Assembly: GCF_902705885.1 (NCBI RefSeq)
Contig: NZ_CACSIP010000012.1
Location: 243,379-307,378 of the forward strand
Direction: 5' to 3'
From: Mycolicibacterium austroafricanum
GTDB lineage: Bacteria > Actinomycetota > Actinomycetes > Mycobacteriales > Mycobacteriaceae
Length of the DNA stretch: 64,000 nt
The stretch's first letter is position 1. Each line of letters begins with the position of its first letter. The translations under genes were made by a program, and so were the position numbers. This document shows, one piece after another, positions 17,317 to 25,286 of the stretch. Under the pieces are notes generated by a model. That model was not told the DNA's origin, did not search any database, and was given only the letters and a program-made list of their open reading frames with translations.

Positions 17317-18138
17317 ATGCTGGGTCGCCGAGTGGTCCGCCTCGCCGTTATCGTCACGCTGGTGACGTCGGGACTGCTCGGGCTGCTGTGGTCGCAGCAG
17401 CGTCGCCTGATCTACTTTCCATCGACCGATCCGGTGCCGCCGGCGTCGACAGTGCTGCCGGGGGCCCGCGACGTCGTCATCCCCACCGCCGACGGACTGC
17501 AGCTGGGTGCCTGGTTTCTGCCCGGGGGCCCGGGCCCGGCGGTGCTGATGCTCAGCGGCAACGGCGGGGACCGCACGATGCGGGCGCCGCTGGCCGCAGC
17601 CCTGCACGGCATGGGTCTGTCGGTGCTGCTGCCGGATTACCGCGGTTATGGCGGCAACCCCGGGCGGCCCACCGAGGACGGACTGGCCGACGACGCGCGC
17701 GCCGCCTACGACTGGCTGGCCCGCCGGCCGGGCGTCGACCCCGGTCGCATCGCCGTCTTCGGCGAATCGCTGGGCGCCGCGGTGGCGGTCGGCCTGGCCG
17801 TCGAACAGCCGCGGGCGGCGCTGGTGCTGCGCTCACCGTTCACGTCGCTGGCCGACGTCGCCGGGGTGCACTACCCGTGGCTGCCGGTACAGCGGTTGCT
17901 GCTGGATCGCTATCCGTCCATCGACCGGATCGGTGCGCTGCAGGCTCCGCTATTGGTCATCGCCGGCGAGGACGACAACATCGTGCCCTGGTCGCAGTCG
18001 CGCCGCCTCTATGAGGCGGCCCCCGAACCCAAGGAGTTCGTCTCCATCGATGGGGCCGGTCACAATGACCCGGCACTGCTGGACGGGCAGCGAATGCTGA
18101 CCGCCATCCAACAGTTCCTTGCCGCGAACTCGGTGTAG
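17317..18138 (+). CDS. Alpha/beta hydrolase with N-terminal membrane anchor (ABHD13/BEM46-like)
   Basis: 273 residues. A membrane segment at about 7-25 precedes the hydrolase fold. The nucleophile elbow is GESLG, the acid is probably in AGEDDNIVP and the histidine in GAGHND, giving a complete Ser-Asp-His triad. The oxyanion region is LSGNGGDRT. Such single-span hydrolases act on acyl or peptide substrates outside the cytoplasm; the specific substrate is unknown. The gene lies 6 bp after the epimerase, and GGAGCAG precedes its ATG, so it is probably co-transcribed. Confidence 0.86.
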   Translation: MLGRRVVRLAVIVTLVTSGLLGLLWSQQRRLIYFPSTDPVPPASTVLPGARDVVIPTADGLQLGAWFLPGGPGPAVLMLSGNGGDRTMRAPLAAALHGMGLSVLLPDYRGYGGNPGRPTEDGLADDARAAYDWLARRPGVDPGRIAVFGESLGAAVAVGLAVEQPRAALVLRSPFTSLADVAGVHYPWLPVQRLLLDRYPSIDRIGALQAPLLVIAGEDDNIVPWSQSRRLYEAAPEPKEFVSIDGAGHNDPALLDGQRMLTAIQQFLAANSV

Positions 18139-18145
18139 CTCGTCC

Positions 18146-18173
18146 CGCTCAGCGTGACCAAGTGCGCCGAAAC
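18146..18173. repeat. Short intergenic repeat, copy A (resembles the right arm of the hairpin at 32389-32417)
   Basis: The stretch beginning CGCTCAGCGTGAC and ending GCGCCGAAAC lies 8 nt after the hydrolase stop. It matches the sequence at 32389-32417 with about four differences over 25 nt. Both copies lie directly behind genes. No pairing left arm is present here, so if it was once a terminator-like hairpin, only half remains. Confidence 0.5.
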
Positions 18174-18190
18174 CGGGGTTGTCGAATTAT

Positions 18191-18206
18191 CTTGACGGCC
18201 GTCAAG
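18191..18206. promoter_or_regulatory. Perfect 16-bp palindrome, candidate operator of the nitronate monooxygenase gene
   Basis: CTTGACGGCCGTCAAG is identical to its reverse complement and ends 13 nt before the ATG at 18220. A TAATAC element follows directly at 18207-18212. If that is a -10 box, transcription would begin at or near the start codon, which fits the lack of a ribosome-binding site and the frequent leaderless mRNAs of mycobacteria. A repressor bound here would block the promoter. The binding protein is unknown. Confidence 0.5.
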
Positions 18207-18219
18207 TAATACTGCTGAC

Positions 18220-19350
18220 ATGACCTCCAAAGCGCTCTGCGAAAAGTTCGGCGTCGACTTCCCGCTCTTCGCGTTCAGCCACTGCCGCGACGTGGTCGCC
18301 GCCGTGACCAACGCCGGCGGCTTCGGCGTGCTGGGCGCCACCGCCTACAGCCCCGAGCAGCTGGACCAGGAGCTGGCCTGGATCGACGACGCGGTCGGTG
18401 GCAAGCCCTACGGCGTGGACCTGATCGTGCCGGCGAAGTTCGAGGGCAAGGGTGAGAAGCTCTCCGGTGCCGACCTGGCCGAGCGCATCCCGCAGAACTA
18501 CCGCGACCTGGTCGACGAGCTGCTGGCCGCCCACGACATCGAACCGGAGCCCAACCGACGGCTCGGTGGTTCGTCGCTGTCCGGCAACACCGGCCGCGAG
18601 CTCCTGGATGTCGCGCTGACCCACCCGGTCAAGCTGATCGCCAACGCGCTGGGCGTCCCGCCGGACTACATGATCGAAGCGGGCAAGGAGCGGGGGATCC
18701 CGGTCGCGGCGCTGGTCGGCGCCAAGGAGCACGCCGTCAAGCAGGTCGCGGCCGGCGTGGACCTGATCGTCGCGCAGGGCACCGAGGCCGGTGGGCATTG
18801 TGGCGAGGTCAGCACGCTGGTGGTGGTTCCGGAGGTGCTGGCGGCGATCGAGGAGATGGGTGCCACGACGCCCGTGCTGGCCGCGGGCGGAATCGTCACC
18901 GGACGGCAGATGGCCGGCATGGTCGCGATGGGCGCCGCGGGTGCGTGGACCGGGTCGGTGTGGTTGACCACCGAGGAGGCCGAGACGGCGCCGCACACGG
19001 TCGCCAAGATGCTGGCCGCGACGTCCCGCGACACCGTCCGCTCGGCCGGCCGCACCGGCAAGCCGTCGCGTCAGCTGGTTTCGGAGTGGACCGACGCGTG
19101 GGTGCCGCACGCCGGCGGGCATCAGCCGCTGCCGTTGCCATTGCAGTCGATGTTGTGTGAGCCGGTGATCCGCCGCATCGACGTGCTGGCCTCGCAAGGG
19201 CATGAAGGTGCCCAGGCGCTGGCGACCTACTTCGTCGGTCAGGGCGTCGGGCTGATGAACAAGGTCAAGCCGGCCCGCGAGGTGGTGCGGGAGTTCATCG
19301 AGGACTACCTGGCCGCCGCCGAGCGACTCAACGGCTCACTGCCCGGCTGA
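18220..19350 (+). CDS. Nitronate monooxygenase / 2-nitropropane dioxygenase family flavoprotein
   Basis: 376 residues with a TIM-barrel FMN enzyme pattern: NAGGFGVLGA near the N-terminus, then GTEAGGHCGE carrying the family histidine, PVLAAGGIVTGRQM and MGAAGAWTGSVW for FMN phosphate binding. These enzymes oxidise alkyl nitronates to carbonyl compounds and nitrite, although several mycobacterial paralogues have no proven substrate. The size (376 aa) matches the Rv1533-type paralogue from memory. There is no clear ribosome-binding site, and a palindrome lies just upstream. Confidence 0.87.
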   Translation: MTSKALCEKFGVDFPLFAFSHCRDVVAAVTNAGGFGVLGATAYSPEQLDQELAWIDDAVGGKPYGVDLIVPAKFEGKGEKLSGADLAERIPQNYRDLVDELLAAHDIEPEPNRRLGGSSLSGNTGRELLDVALTHPVKLIANALGVPPDYMIEAGKERGIPVAALVGAKEHAVKQVAAGVDLIVAQGTEAGGHCGEVSTLVVVPEVLAAIEEMGATTPVLAAGGIVTGRQMAGMVAMGAAGAWTGSVWLTTEEAETAPHTVAKMLAATSRDTVRSAGRTGKPSRQLVSEWTDAWVPHAGGHQPLPLPLQSMLCEPVIRRIDVLASQGHEGAQALATYFVGQGVGLMNKVKPAREVVREFIEDYLAAAERLNGSLPG

Positions 19351-19358
19351 CGCCTTCC

Positions 19359-19420
19359 CGCGAAATATCGTTCCAGGCTGTGAAAGTGGCCTCGGCGACA
19401 ACCCGGAATGATATTTCGCG
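19359..19420. terminator. Inverted repeat between convergent genes, candidate bidirectional terminator
   Basis: Arms at 19359-19374 and 19405-19420 (16 bp each, starting CGCGAAATATCG and ending GATATTTCGCG) match with one difference that would be a G-U pair on one strand. The loop is 30 nt. It sits between the stop of the nitronate monooxygenase gene and the stop of the convergent sensor kinase gene. There is no strong T-run. Confidence 0.6.
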
Positions 19421-19427
19421 AGCAGAC

Positions 19428-20453
19428 TCAGTCGGTGGCCAACGGCAGGCGCACCTCGAAGCGGGCGCCGGTCGGCAGGTTGTGCGCCGACAGCGTGCCG
19501 CGATGGGCCTGCACCAGCCCCGCCGCGATCGCCAGCCCGAGACCCGATCCGCTCGGCAGCGACGAATCCGCCCGCGGGACACGGTTGTTCGACCCGCGGT
19601 AGGCGACGTCGAATACCCTGGGCAGGTCCGCCTCGTCGATGCCGACACCGGTGTCGTCGACGCGGGCCCACGCGCTGTCCTGGTCGGAGCCGAGCGCCAA
19701 CTCGACACTGCCCCCTTCGGGGGTGTGCGCGATGGCGTTGGCCACCAGGTTCGACAGCACCCGGACCAGTGCGCGGTCGCTGCCCACCACCCGCACCGGT
19801 TGCGCGGGCAGGTCGGCCTTGAGCTGCACCCCCGCGCGTTCGGCGGCGATCCGGTGCGCGGCGAGCACGTCGTCGACCACCTCGTCGAGGGCCACCTTGT
19901 CGAACGACGGGGTCAACGCGCCGGCGTTGATCTTCGACATCTCGAACAGGTCGTCGACCATCTCGGAGAGCCGCACCGACTCGTGTTCGATGTGCTTGGC
20001 GTGCACTTTCACCTCGTCGTCGGGGACGACGCCGTCGGCGATCGCCTCCGAGACCGCGCGGATGCCCGCCAGCGGGGTGCGCAGATCATGGCTGACGAAC
20101 GCCACCAGCCGGCGCCGCGATTGCTCGGCGGCGCGCTCGGAGTCCCGGATCTCGGCTTCCCAGACAGTGCGCCGGGCCTGGTAGCGGCCCAGCATCACGG
20201 CCGCCGGGATCGTCACGATCGAGACGATGACCAGCACGACGGCGGTCTGCTCGAACGTCTCGGTGACCATGAACCCGCTGGCGCCCAGCACCCCGGTGAA
20301 CGTCGCCAGTACCGGGATCAGCACCAGGGCCACCATGCTGACGGCCAACGACCACGTGCGGGCCAGGCGGATGACCACCGCGCCCAGCAGCACGACCGGC
20401 ACCGAGCAGGCGAGCGCCCATCCGATGATCTCCAGGAAGTCAGTCGTCAGCAT
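19428..20453 (-). CDS. Sensor histidine kinase
   Basis: 341 residues. Three or four hydrophobic segments fill residues 8-90, with little extracytoplasmic loop, so the signal may be sensed within the membrane. The dimerisation box FVSHDLRTPLAGIR has the phospho-accepting His122. The N-box is NLVANAIAHTPEGG, then DDTGVGI and SGSGLGLAIAAGLV mark the ATP-binding domain. Its start lies inside the end of the response regulator gene (14-bp overlap), so the two form one operon and a cognate pair. The stimulus is unknown. Confidence 0.93.
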   Translation of the reverse strand: MLTTDFLEIIGWALACSVPVVLLGAVVIRLARTWSLAVSMVALVLIPVLATFTGVLGASGFMVTETFEQTAVVLVIVSIVTIPAAVMLGRYQARRTVWEAEIRDSERAAEQSRRRLVAFVSHDLRTPLAGIRAVSEAIADGVVPDDEVKVHAKHIEHESVRLSEMVDDLFEMSKINAGALTPSFDKVALDEVVDDVLAAHRIAAERAGVQLKADLPAQPVRVVGSDRALVRVLSNLVANAIAHTPEGGSVELALGSDQDSAWARVDDTGVGIDEADLPRVFDVAYRGSNNRVPRADSSLPSGSGLGLAIAAGLVQAHRGTLSAHNLPTGARFEVRLPLATD

Positions 20454-21147
20454 CCGGTCGCCCTGACGTCACGCGGGCGGAGGTCCACATGTAGCCGCGC
20501 CCCCACACGGTCTGTACTCGATGCATGTCGCCGAGCTTGGAACGCAACCGCTTGACGTGCACGGTCACCGTCGACAGGTCCCCGAAGTCCCAGTGCCACA
20601 CTTGCCTGAGGAGATCCTCCCTGGTGAACACCGTGTCGGCGTGGGTGAGGAAGAACAGCAGCAGATCGAATTCCCGGTTCGTGAGATTGACCGGCCTGTT
20701 GTTGATCGTGACGGTGCGGGACGCGGTGGACACCGTGAGGTCGCCGGCCTTGATGTCCAGCGGCACCACGCCGCCGGGTGAGGGGGAGCGACGCAACACC
20801 GACCGGACCCGCAATGCCAGCTCGCGCGGGCTGAACGGTTTGGTCAGGTAGTCGTCGGCGCCCGCCTCCAGACCTGCGATGCGGTCCTCCTCCTCGCCCA
20901 GGGCGGTCAGCAGGATCACCGGCACCGTGTAATCGCCGCCCCGCCGCAGGCTGCGGCACAGCGACAGGCCGTCCGGGCCGGGCATCATCACGTCGAGCAC
21001 GGCCACGTCGATGCGCTGCGAACCGAGCAGCCGCAGCGCCTCGGTGCCGTCGTTGGCGATCGACACGTCGAGTCCGTCGCGCTCCAGATAACGGCGCACC
21101 ACATCGCGGACGACGTCGTCGTCGTCGGCGATCAGAACCCGGGTCAT
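20440..21147 (-). CDS. OmpR-family response regulator
   Basis: 235 residues from ATG 21147; a GTG one codon upstream is also possible. The receiver domain shows DDDD near the N-terminus, the phospho-acceptor in VLDVMMPGPDG (about Asp52) and the conserved lysine in YLTKPF. The C-terminal winged helix is of OmpR type (LTNREFDLLLFFLTHADTVF, VTVHVKRLRSKL). It precedes and overlaps the sensor kinase gene. A 103-bp region separates it from the divergent glycosyltransferase operon, which makes that operon a plausible but unproven target. Confidence 0.93.
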   Translation of the reverse strand: MTRVLIADDDDVVRDVVRRYLERDGLDVSIANDGTEALRLLGSQRIDVAVLDVMMPGPDGLSLCRSLRRGGDYTVPVILLTALGEEEDRIAGLEAGADDYLTKPFSPRELALRVRSVLRRSPSPGGVVPLDIKAGDLTVSTASRTVTINNRPVNLTNREFDLLLFFLTHADTVFTREDLLRQVWHWDFGDLSTVTVHVKRLRSKLGDMHRVQTVWGRGYMWTSARVTSGRPDADD

Positions 21148-21250
21148 CACACCGAGGTTAGCCCCACACCTTCACTACCAGCGCCTACGTCACTGTTTTG
21201 TCAGCCTTGCACGTCGCGGGACCAGGGGATTTCATTTACCGTATGCGGAT

Positions 21251-21907
21251 ATGCCCGACAGCCCGGTCACGGTGGTGCTCCCGTGTCTCGATGAGGCTGC
21301 GTCGCTTCCCGGGGTGCTGGCGGCGCTGCCGGCTGGGTATAGAGCTCTTGTGGTGGACAACAACAGCACAGATGGCACAGCGGAGGTGGCACGCCGGCAC
21401 GGCGCCGACGTCGTCGCGGAACGCAGGCCGGGATACGGGTCTGCGGTGCACGCCGGCGTGGCCGCCGCGACGACGCCGATCGTGGCGGTTCTCGACGCCG
21501 ACGGGTCGCTGGATCCCCGCGAGCTCCCCGGGTTGGTCGACGACGTCGAGCGCGGCGCCGACATGGCGATCGGGCGCCGCCGCGCGGTGCCGGGCTTGAA
21601 GTGGCCGTGGCACGCCCGCCTGGGAACGGCGGCGGTGTGCTGGCGACTGCGGACCCGGCATGGCCTGCAGGTGCACGACATCGCACCGATGAGGGTGGCG
21701 CGGCGGGAGCCGTTGCTGGCCCTCGGGGTCGCCGACCGGCGCTCCGGGTATCCGCTCGAGTTGCTGGTGCGTGCCGCGCAGGCCGGCTGGACGGTCACCG
21801 AACGTGATGTCGCGTACGGTCCGCGCACCGGGGGCACCTCCAAGGTCAGCGGTTCGGTCAAGGGCAGTGCCATTGCCGCGCTGGACTTCTGGCGGGTGAT
21901 CTCGTGA
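21251..21907 (+). CDS. Family 2 glycosyltransferase
   Basis: 218 residues with a GT-A fold: VTVVLPCLDEAASLPGVLAAL, VVDNNSTDGTAE, a DxD-type VLDADGSLDP and later SGYPLELLVRAAQAGW. It resembles polyprenyl-phosphate sugar transferases (M. tuberculosis Rv0539 in the same neighbourhood, from memory), although no membrane segment is present. No good ribosome-binding site precedes the ATG; TACCGT at 21237-21242 may be a -10 box of a leaderless transcript. The stop overlaps the DUF2064 start (GTGA). Confidence 0.88.
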   Translation: MPDSPVTVVLPCLDEAASLPGVLAALPAGYRALVVDNNSTDGTAEVARRHGADVVAERRPGYGSAVHAGVAAATTPIVAVLDADGSLDPRELPGLVDDVERGADMAIGRRRAVPGLKWPWHARLGTAAVCWRLRTRHGLQVHDIAPMRVARREPLLALGVADRRSGYPLELLVRAAQAGWTVTERDVAYGPRTGGTSKVSGSVKGSAIAALDFWRVIS

Positions 21908-22569
21908 TACCGGTGAGCGTGTTGGTGGTCGCCAAGGCGCCGGTGCCCGGGCTGGCCAAGACCCGCCTCGCCGCCGACCTCGGGGATGACGCGGCCGCCG
22001 ACATCGCCGCCGCGGCACTGCTGGACACGTTGGACGCCGTCGCCGCCAGCGGGGTGGCGGCCCGGGTGGTGGCGTTGACGGGCAACCTCGACGACGCCCA
22101 GCGCTGTGGCGAGATACGTTCGCGCCTTGAGGATTTTGTCGTCCTCGAGCAGCGCGGGACGGACTTCGCCGATCGGCTGGCCAACGCCCACGCCGATACA
22201 GCCGAGGCCACCGGCGGGTTGCCGGTGCTGCAGATCGGGATGGACACCCCGCAGGTGAGCCCGGAACTGATCGGGCGGTGTGCGCAGGCGCTCGCCGCCA
22301 ACGACGCCGTGCTCGGCATGGCCCGCGACGGTGGCTGGTGGGTGCTGGGCGTCACCGACGCCGCGATGGCCGAATGCCTGCGCGGTGTTCCGATGTCGGT
22401 GCCCGACACCGGAAACCAGACGTTGACCGCGCTACGGCACAAGGGCGTCGATGTGGAACTGGTCGGTGAGCTCGCCGACGTCGACACCATCGACGACATC
22501 GACACGGTGCGTCGCGACTGTCGGTCCGATTCCCGGTTCCGCCGGATCACCGAAACCGTGGCGCGCTGA
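21904..22569 (+). CDS. DUF2064 (TIGR04282) glycosyltransferase-like protein
   Basis: 221 residues from a GTG overlapping the previous stop. The N-terminus VSVLVVAKAPVPGLAKTRLA is the nucleotide-binding start of this family, followed by LQIGMDTPQVSPELI and DGGWWVLGV. DUF2064 proteins resemble MobA/nucleotidyltransferase folds and are regularly encoded next to a small GT2 and a methyltransferase, as here. The reaction is not established. The stop overlaps the next start (TGATG). Confidence 0.86.
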   Translation: MIPVSVLVVAKAPVPGLAKTRLAADLGDDAAADIAAAALLDTLDAVAASGVAARVVALTGNLDDAQRCGEIRSRLEDFVVLEQRGTDFADRLANAHADTAEATGGLPVLQIGMDTPQVSPELIGRCAQALAANDAVLGMARDGGWWVLGVTDAAMAECLRGVPMSVPDTGNQTLTALRHKGVDVELVGELADVDTIDDIDTVRRDCRSDSRFRRITETVAR

Positions 22570-23198
22570 TGTTCGGCCAGTTGTACGATCGCGCGCTCGA
22601 CGGGGAACGGTGCTGGGTCCGCCACGACGACGGGCGGGTGAAGAAGCTTCCGGTCCGCAGCTGGCTGGGTGGGCGTCATGCCGACGCCCGGTTCGACCAC
22701 GCGGTGGTCGGGATGTGCAAGGGGCCGACGATCGACCTCGGTTGCGGGCCAGGACGTCTGGTCGCGCACCTGGTGCAGCGCGGGATCCCGGCCCTGGGGG
22801 TGGACCTGTCGGCGACCGCGGTGGCCCTGGCGCGCAGCAGTGGCGCGCCGGCGCTGCGTCGCAACGTCTTCGAGCCACTGCCGGGCACCGGCCGCTGGCA
22901 GACGGTGCTGCTGGCCGACGGCAATGTCGGGTTGGGTGGCGATCCGAAGAGGGTGCTGCGCCGGGCTGCGGAGCTGTTGCGTCCAGGTGGCCGTTGTGTC
23001 GCCGAATTCGATTCGGCGACAACAGGGATCGATGTCGGTTGGGTTCGGCTGGAGTCGTCGCGGGCGATCGGTCCGTGGTTTCCGTGGGCGTCGGTGGGCA
23101 TCGACTGCGTGCCCTCGCTGGCCACCGAGGTGGGGCTGGCGCTCGCGGGAATCGAACGGATCGGCAGCCGGGTGGTCGCCAGCCTGGCCGCGACCTGA
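22569..23198 (+). CDS. Class I SAM-dependent methyltransferase
   Basis: 209 residues. The SAM-binding motif I is TIDLGCGPGRLV, motif II lies near ALGVDLSATAVALAR, and AAELLRPGGRCVAEFD is the post-motif strand. It is the third gene of the overlapping GT2/DUF2064/methyltransferase operon. The acceptor is unknown; the context suggests a glycosylated lipid or small metabolite. It converges on a membrane protein gene with 11 bp between. Confidence 0.87.
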   Translation: MFGQLYDRALDGERCWVRHDDGRVKKLPVRSWLGGRHADARFDHAVVGMCKGPTIDLGCGPGRLVAHLVQRGIPALGVDLSATAVALARSSGAPALRRNVFEPLPGTGRWQTVLLADGNVGLGGDPKRVLRRAAELLRPGGRCVAEFDSATTGIDVGWVRLESSRAIGPWFPWASVGIDCVPSLATEVGLALAGIERIGSRVVASLAAT

Positions 23199-23209
23199 TC
23201 GCCTGACTG

Positions 23210-24565
23210 CTACCAGTTCGTCAGGATCAGGTGGTTGAGCGCAAGCGCGCCGGTGACGTTGAGCGCCAGCCACCATCGGTGCGACGGCCGGGGAAGCAGA
23301 GCGGCAGCGGCCACCAGCCACATCGTGAACGGCAACCAGATGCGTTCCGTCTCAGCCTTGCTCAGCCTGGACAGGTCGGCGAACACGATGGCCAGGAGTG
23401 CGCCGAGCACCAGCAGGTACAGCCCGGACCGCCGCCTGATCGCGGCGATGTCGAACACCCGCCCGATGCCGGCGACGCTGCCCAGCCCGATCGCGCACAC
23501 CACGGCCGCGAAATTGGCCCAGCCCCAGTACTGGAACGGCCGGTCGGCGGCGATGCCCTGCCAGTAGCGTTCCTGCACCAGCAGGTAGCCGTCGAACCAC
23601 CAGAATCCGGCGGCGACGAACACCACCACCACTGCCAACGCGGTGATCAGCGCCGGCGCCAGCGTGCCGAGCGCGGCGCGCCAGGTGGTCGCCGTGAGCA
23701 GGACCGCCACCGCCGGAAAGGCCATCAGCACCAGCCCGTAGTTGAGGAGCACTCCCCAGCCCAGCAGCAGCCCGGCTCCCGCGGCAGCCAGCACCGGCAG
23801 ACGTGCCGTCCCGCTGACCGCCAGCGACAGCAGGGTGATGCCCCAGGCTGCGACGCCCGCGAAATAACCGTCGGCGGAGACCGCGACCCAGATGGCGGTG
23901 GGCGCCACCGCCACGAACGGCGCCGCCAACCGGGCGGTGTCCTCGTCGGCCAGCGCACGGACCGTCACGACGATCGCGGCTGCCACACTCGAACCTGCCA
24001 GCAGGCACAGCAGCCCGGCCCACGCGCCGCCGCTCAACCCGATCCGGTCGAGCCACACGAACGTCAGCAGCGCGCCGGGTGGGTGTCCGGACACATGGGT
24101 GATCCAGGAATCAGGCTGGTAGTCGAGGATTCTGCCGGCGAACGAGCGCACTGCTTCGGGTATGTCGGTGACGCTCGGCACCTGTCGCAGGTATTCGTGG
24201 CGGGCGGTGAGCCGCCCGGCGAAGCCGCGCTGCCAGCCGTCGATCATCGCCAGGCTGAACGCCCACCCGCAGGACACCACCCACACCGCCCAGGGCAGCC
24301 CGCGCCAGGGCAGCCGCTGCGCCAGCGACGGCCCCCACAGCACCGCCGCGGCGGCGATCGCGATCGCGGGGACGGTGCCGGGGCCGACGTGGGCGTTGTA
24401 CCAGCCGAAGATCGGCGCGGTGCCGGCGAAGGTGCGGAAGCGTTCTTCGGACGCGTTGATCAGCGGGGTGACGATGCCCAGATCGAGGTGCGGGATCACG
24501 AACGCCGCAACGACGAGCACCACGGCGGCGCTGACCGCGATCACCTCTCTGCGACCGATGGGCAC
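23210..24565 (-). CDS. Polytopic membrane protein (Rv0541c-like, possible GT-C type)
   Basis: 451 residues with about eleven hydrophobic segments. Extracytoplasmic loops carry YNAHVGPGTVP, SWITHVSGHPPGALL and WWFDGYLLVQERYWQGIA. The charged HVSGHPPG loop between early membrane helices suggests a GT-C or related polyprenyl-phosphate sugar enzyme, but no catalytic motif is certain. It corresponds in place and size to M. tuberculosis Rv0541c. The context of a GT2 operon on one side and menE on the other does not decide a role. Confidence 0.85.
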   Translation of the reverse strand: MPIGRREVIAVSAAVVLVVAAFVIPHLDLGIVTPLINASEERFRTFAGTAPIFGWYNAHVGPGTVPAIAIAAAAVLWGPSLAQRLPWRGLPWAVWVVSCGWAFSLAMIDGWQRGFAGRLTARHEYLRQVPSVTDIPEAVRSFAGRILDYQPDSWITHVSGHPPGALLTFVWLDRIGLSGGAWAGLLCLLAGSSVAAAIVVTVRALADEDTARLAAPFVAVAPTAIWVAVSADGYFAGVAAWGITLLSLAVSGTARLPVLAAAGAGLLLGWGVLLNYGLVLMAFPAVAVLLTATTWRAALGTLAPALITALAVVVVFVAAGFWWFDGYLLVQERYWQGIAADRPFQYWGWANFAAVVCAIGLGSVAGIGRVFDIAAIRRRSGLYLLVLGALLAIVFADLSRLSKAETERIWLPFTMWLVAAAALLPRPSHRWWLALNVTGALALNHLILTNW

Positions 24566-24634
24566 GACCGCCAGCTTATTGCCGTCCGCGGACCCTGACG
24601 GTGCCCGCCCCGAACGATTCGGTGACAGCCCGGC

Positions 24635-25249
24635 TCAGTACAGCACCGAGCGCATGTTCTCCTCGCCGAGATACTTCTCCAGCTCTTCGAGGCTCATGTC
24701 CGTATAGATGGACTTGGCCAGCTGCGCGGCGCTGGGCACCGCGCCCGGTTGCCAGCTCTCCGGCTTCCAGGCGTCGGACCGCAGGAATGCCTTGGCGCAG
24801 TGGAAGAACACCTCTTCGATGTCGATCTGCAACGCCAGGATGGGCCGTTTGCCCCGCACCGCCATCGTGTCGAAATAGTCGGCGTCGGCGAAGATCCGGG
24901 CGCTCCCGTTGATCCGCAGCGTGTCGCCGCGGCCGGGGATCACGAACAGCGTGCCGACGTGCGGGCGTTCCAGCACGTTGAGGTAGCCGTCGACCCGCTT
25001 GTTGCCGGGACGCTCCGGGATCGCGATCGTCGTCGGGTCGATGACGTGCACGAACCCGGCAGGGTCACCTTTCGGGGAGACGTCGACGCGGCCGTGGGCG
25101 TCCGTCGTCGCCACGAAGCCCAGCGGCGAATGGGCCAGCCAGTGTTGGTGCACCGCGGACAGTCGGTCGCCGACCTTGTTGGCGACGGCCTCGTTCGGAC
25201 AGCCGACGATCGCGCGGAGTTCGTCGGCGGAGGTCACTTCTGTGCTCAT
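24635..25249 (-). CDS. Pyridoxamine 5'-phosphate oxidase-fold flavoprotein (TIGR04025 type)
   Basis: 204 residues with a split-barrel flavin-binding pattern: GFVATTDAHGRVDVSPKGDPAGF, IPERPGNKRVDGYLNVL, VGTLFVIPGRGDTLRINGSARI and FFHCAKAFLRSDAW. These match the PPOX-class family called DR_2398/TIGR04025, whose substrate is undefined. The C-terminal helical extension ending SLEELEKYLGEENMRSVLY is characteristic of this subfamily. It stands alone between the membrane protein and menE, transcribed with both. Confidence 0.85.
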   Translation of the reverse strand: MSTEVTSADELRAIVGCPNEAVANKVGDRLSAVHQHWLAHSPLGFVATTDAHGRVDVSPKGDPAGFVHVIDPTTIAIPERPGNKRVDGYLNVLERPHVGTLFVIPGRGDTLRINGSARIFADADYFDTMAVRGKRPILALQIDIEEVFFHCAKAFLRSDAWKPESWQPGAVPSAAQLAKSIYTDMSLEELEKYLGEENMRSVLY

Positions 25250-25286
25250 CCCACCATCATGCGCGTGCCCGCCGACGACCGGTGGG

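Noticed and set aside
16072..17607. 511-codon open frame on the minus strand
   Set aside because: Antisense to the phosphorylase, epimerase and hydrolase genes, all of which have clear family motifs. The frame's product has shadow-type composition.
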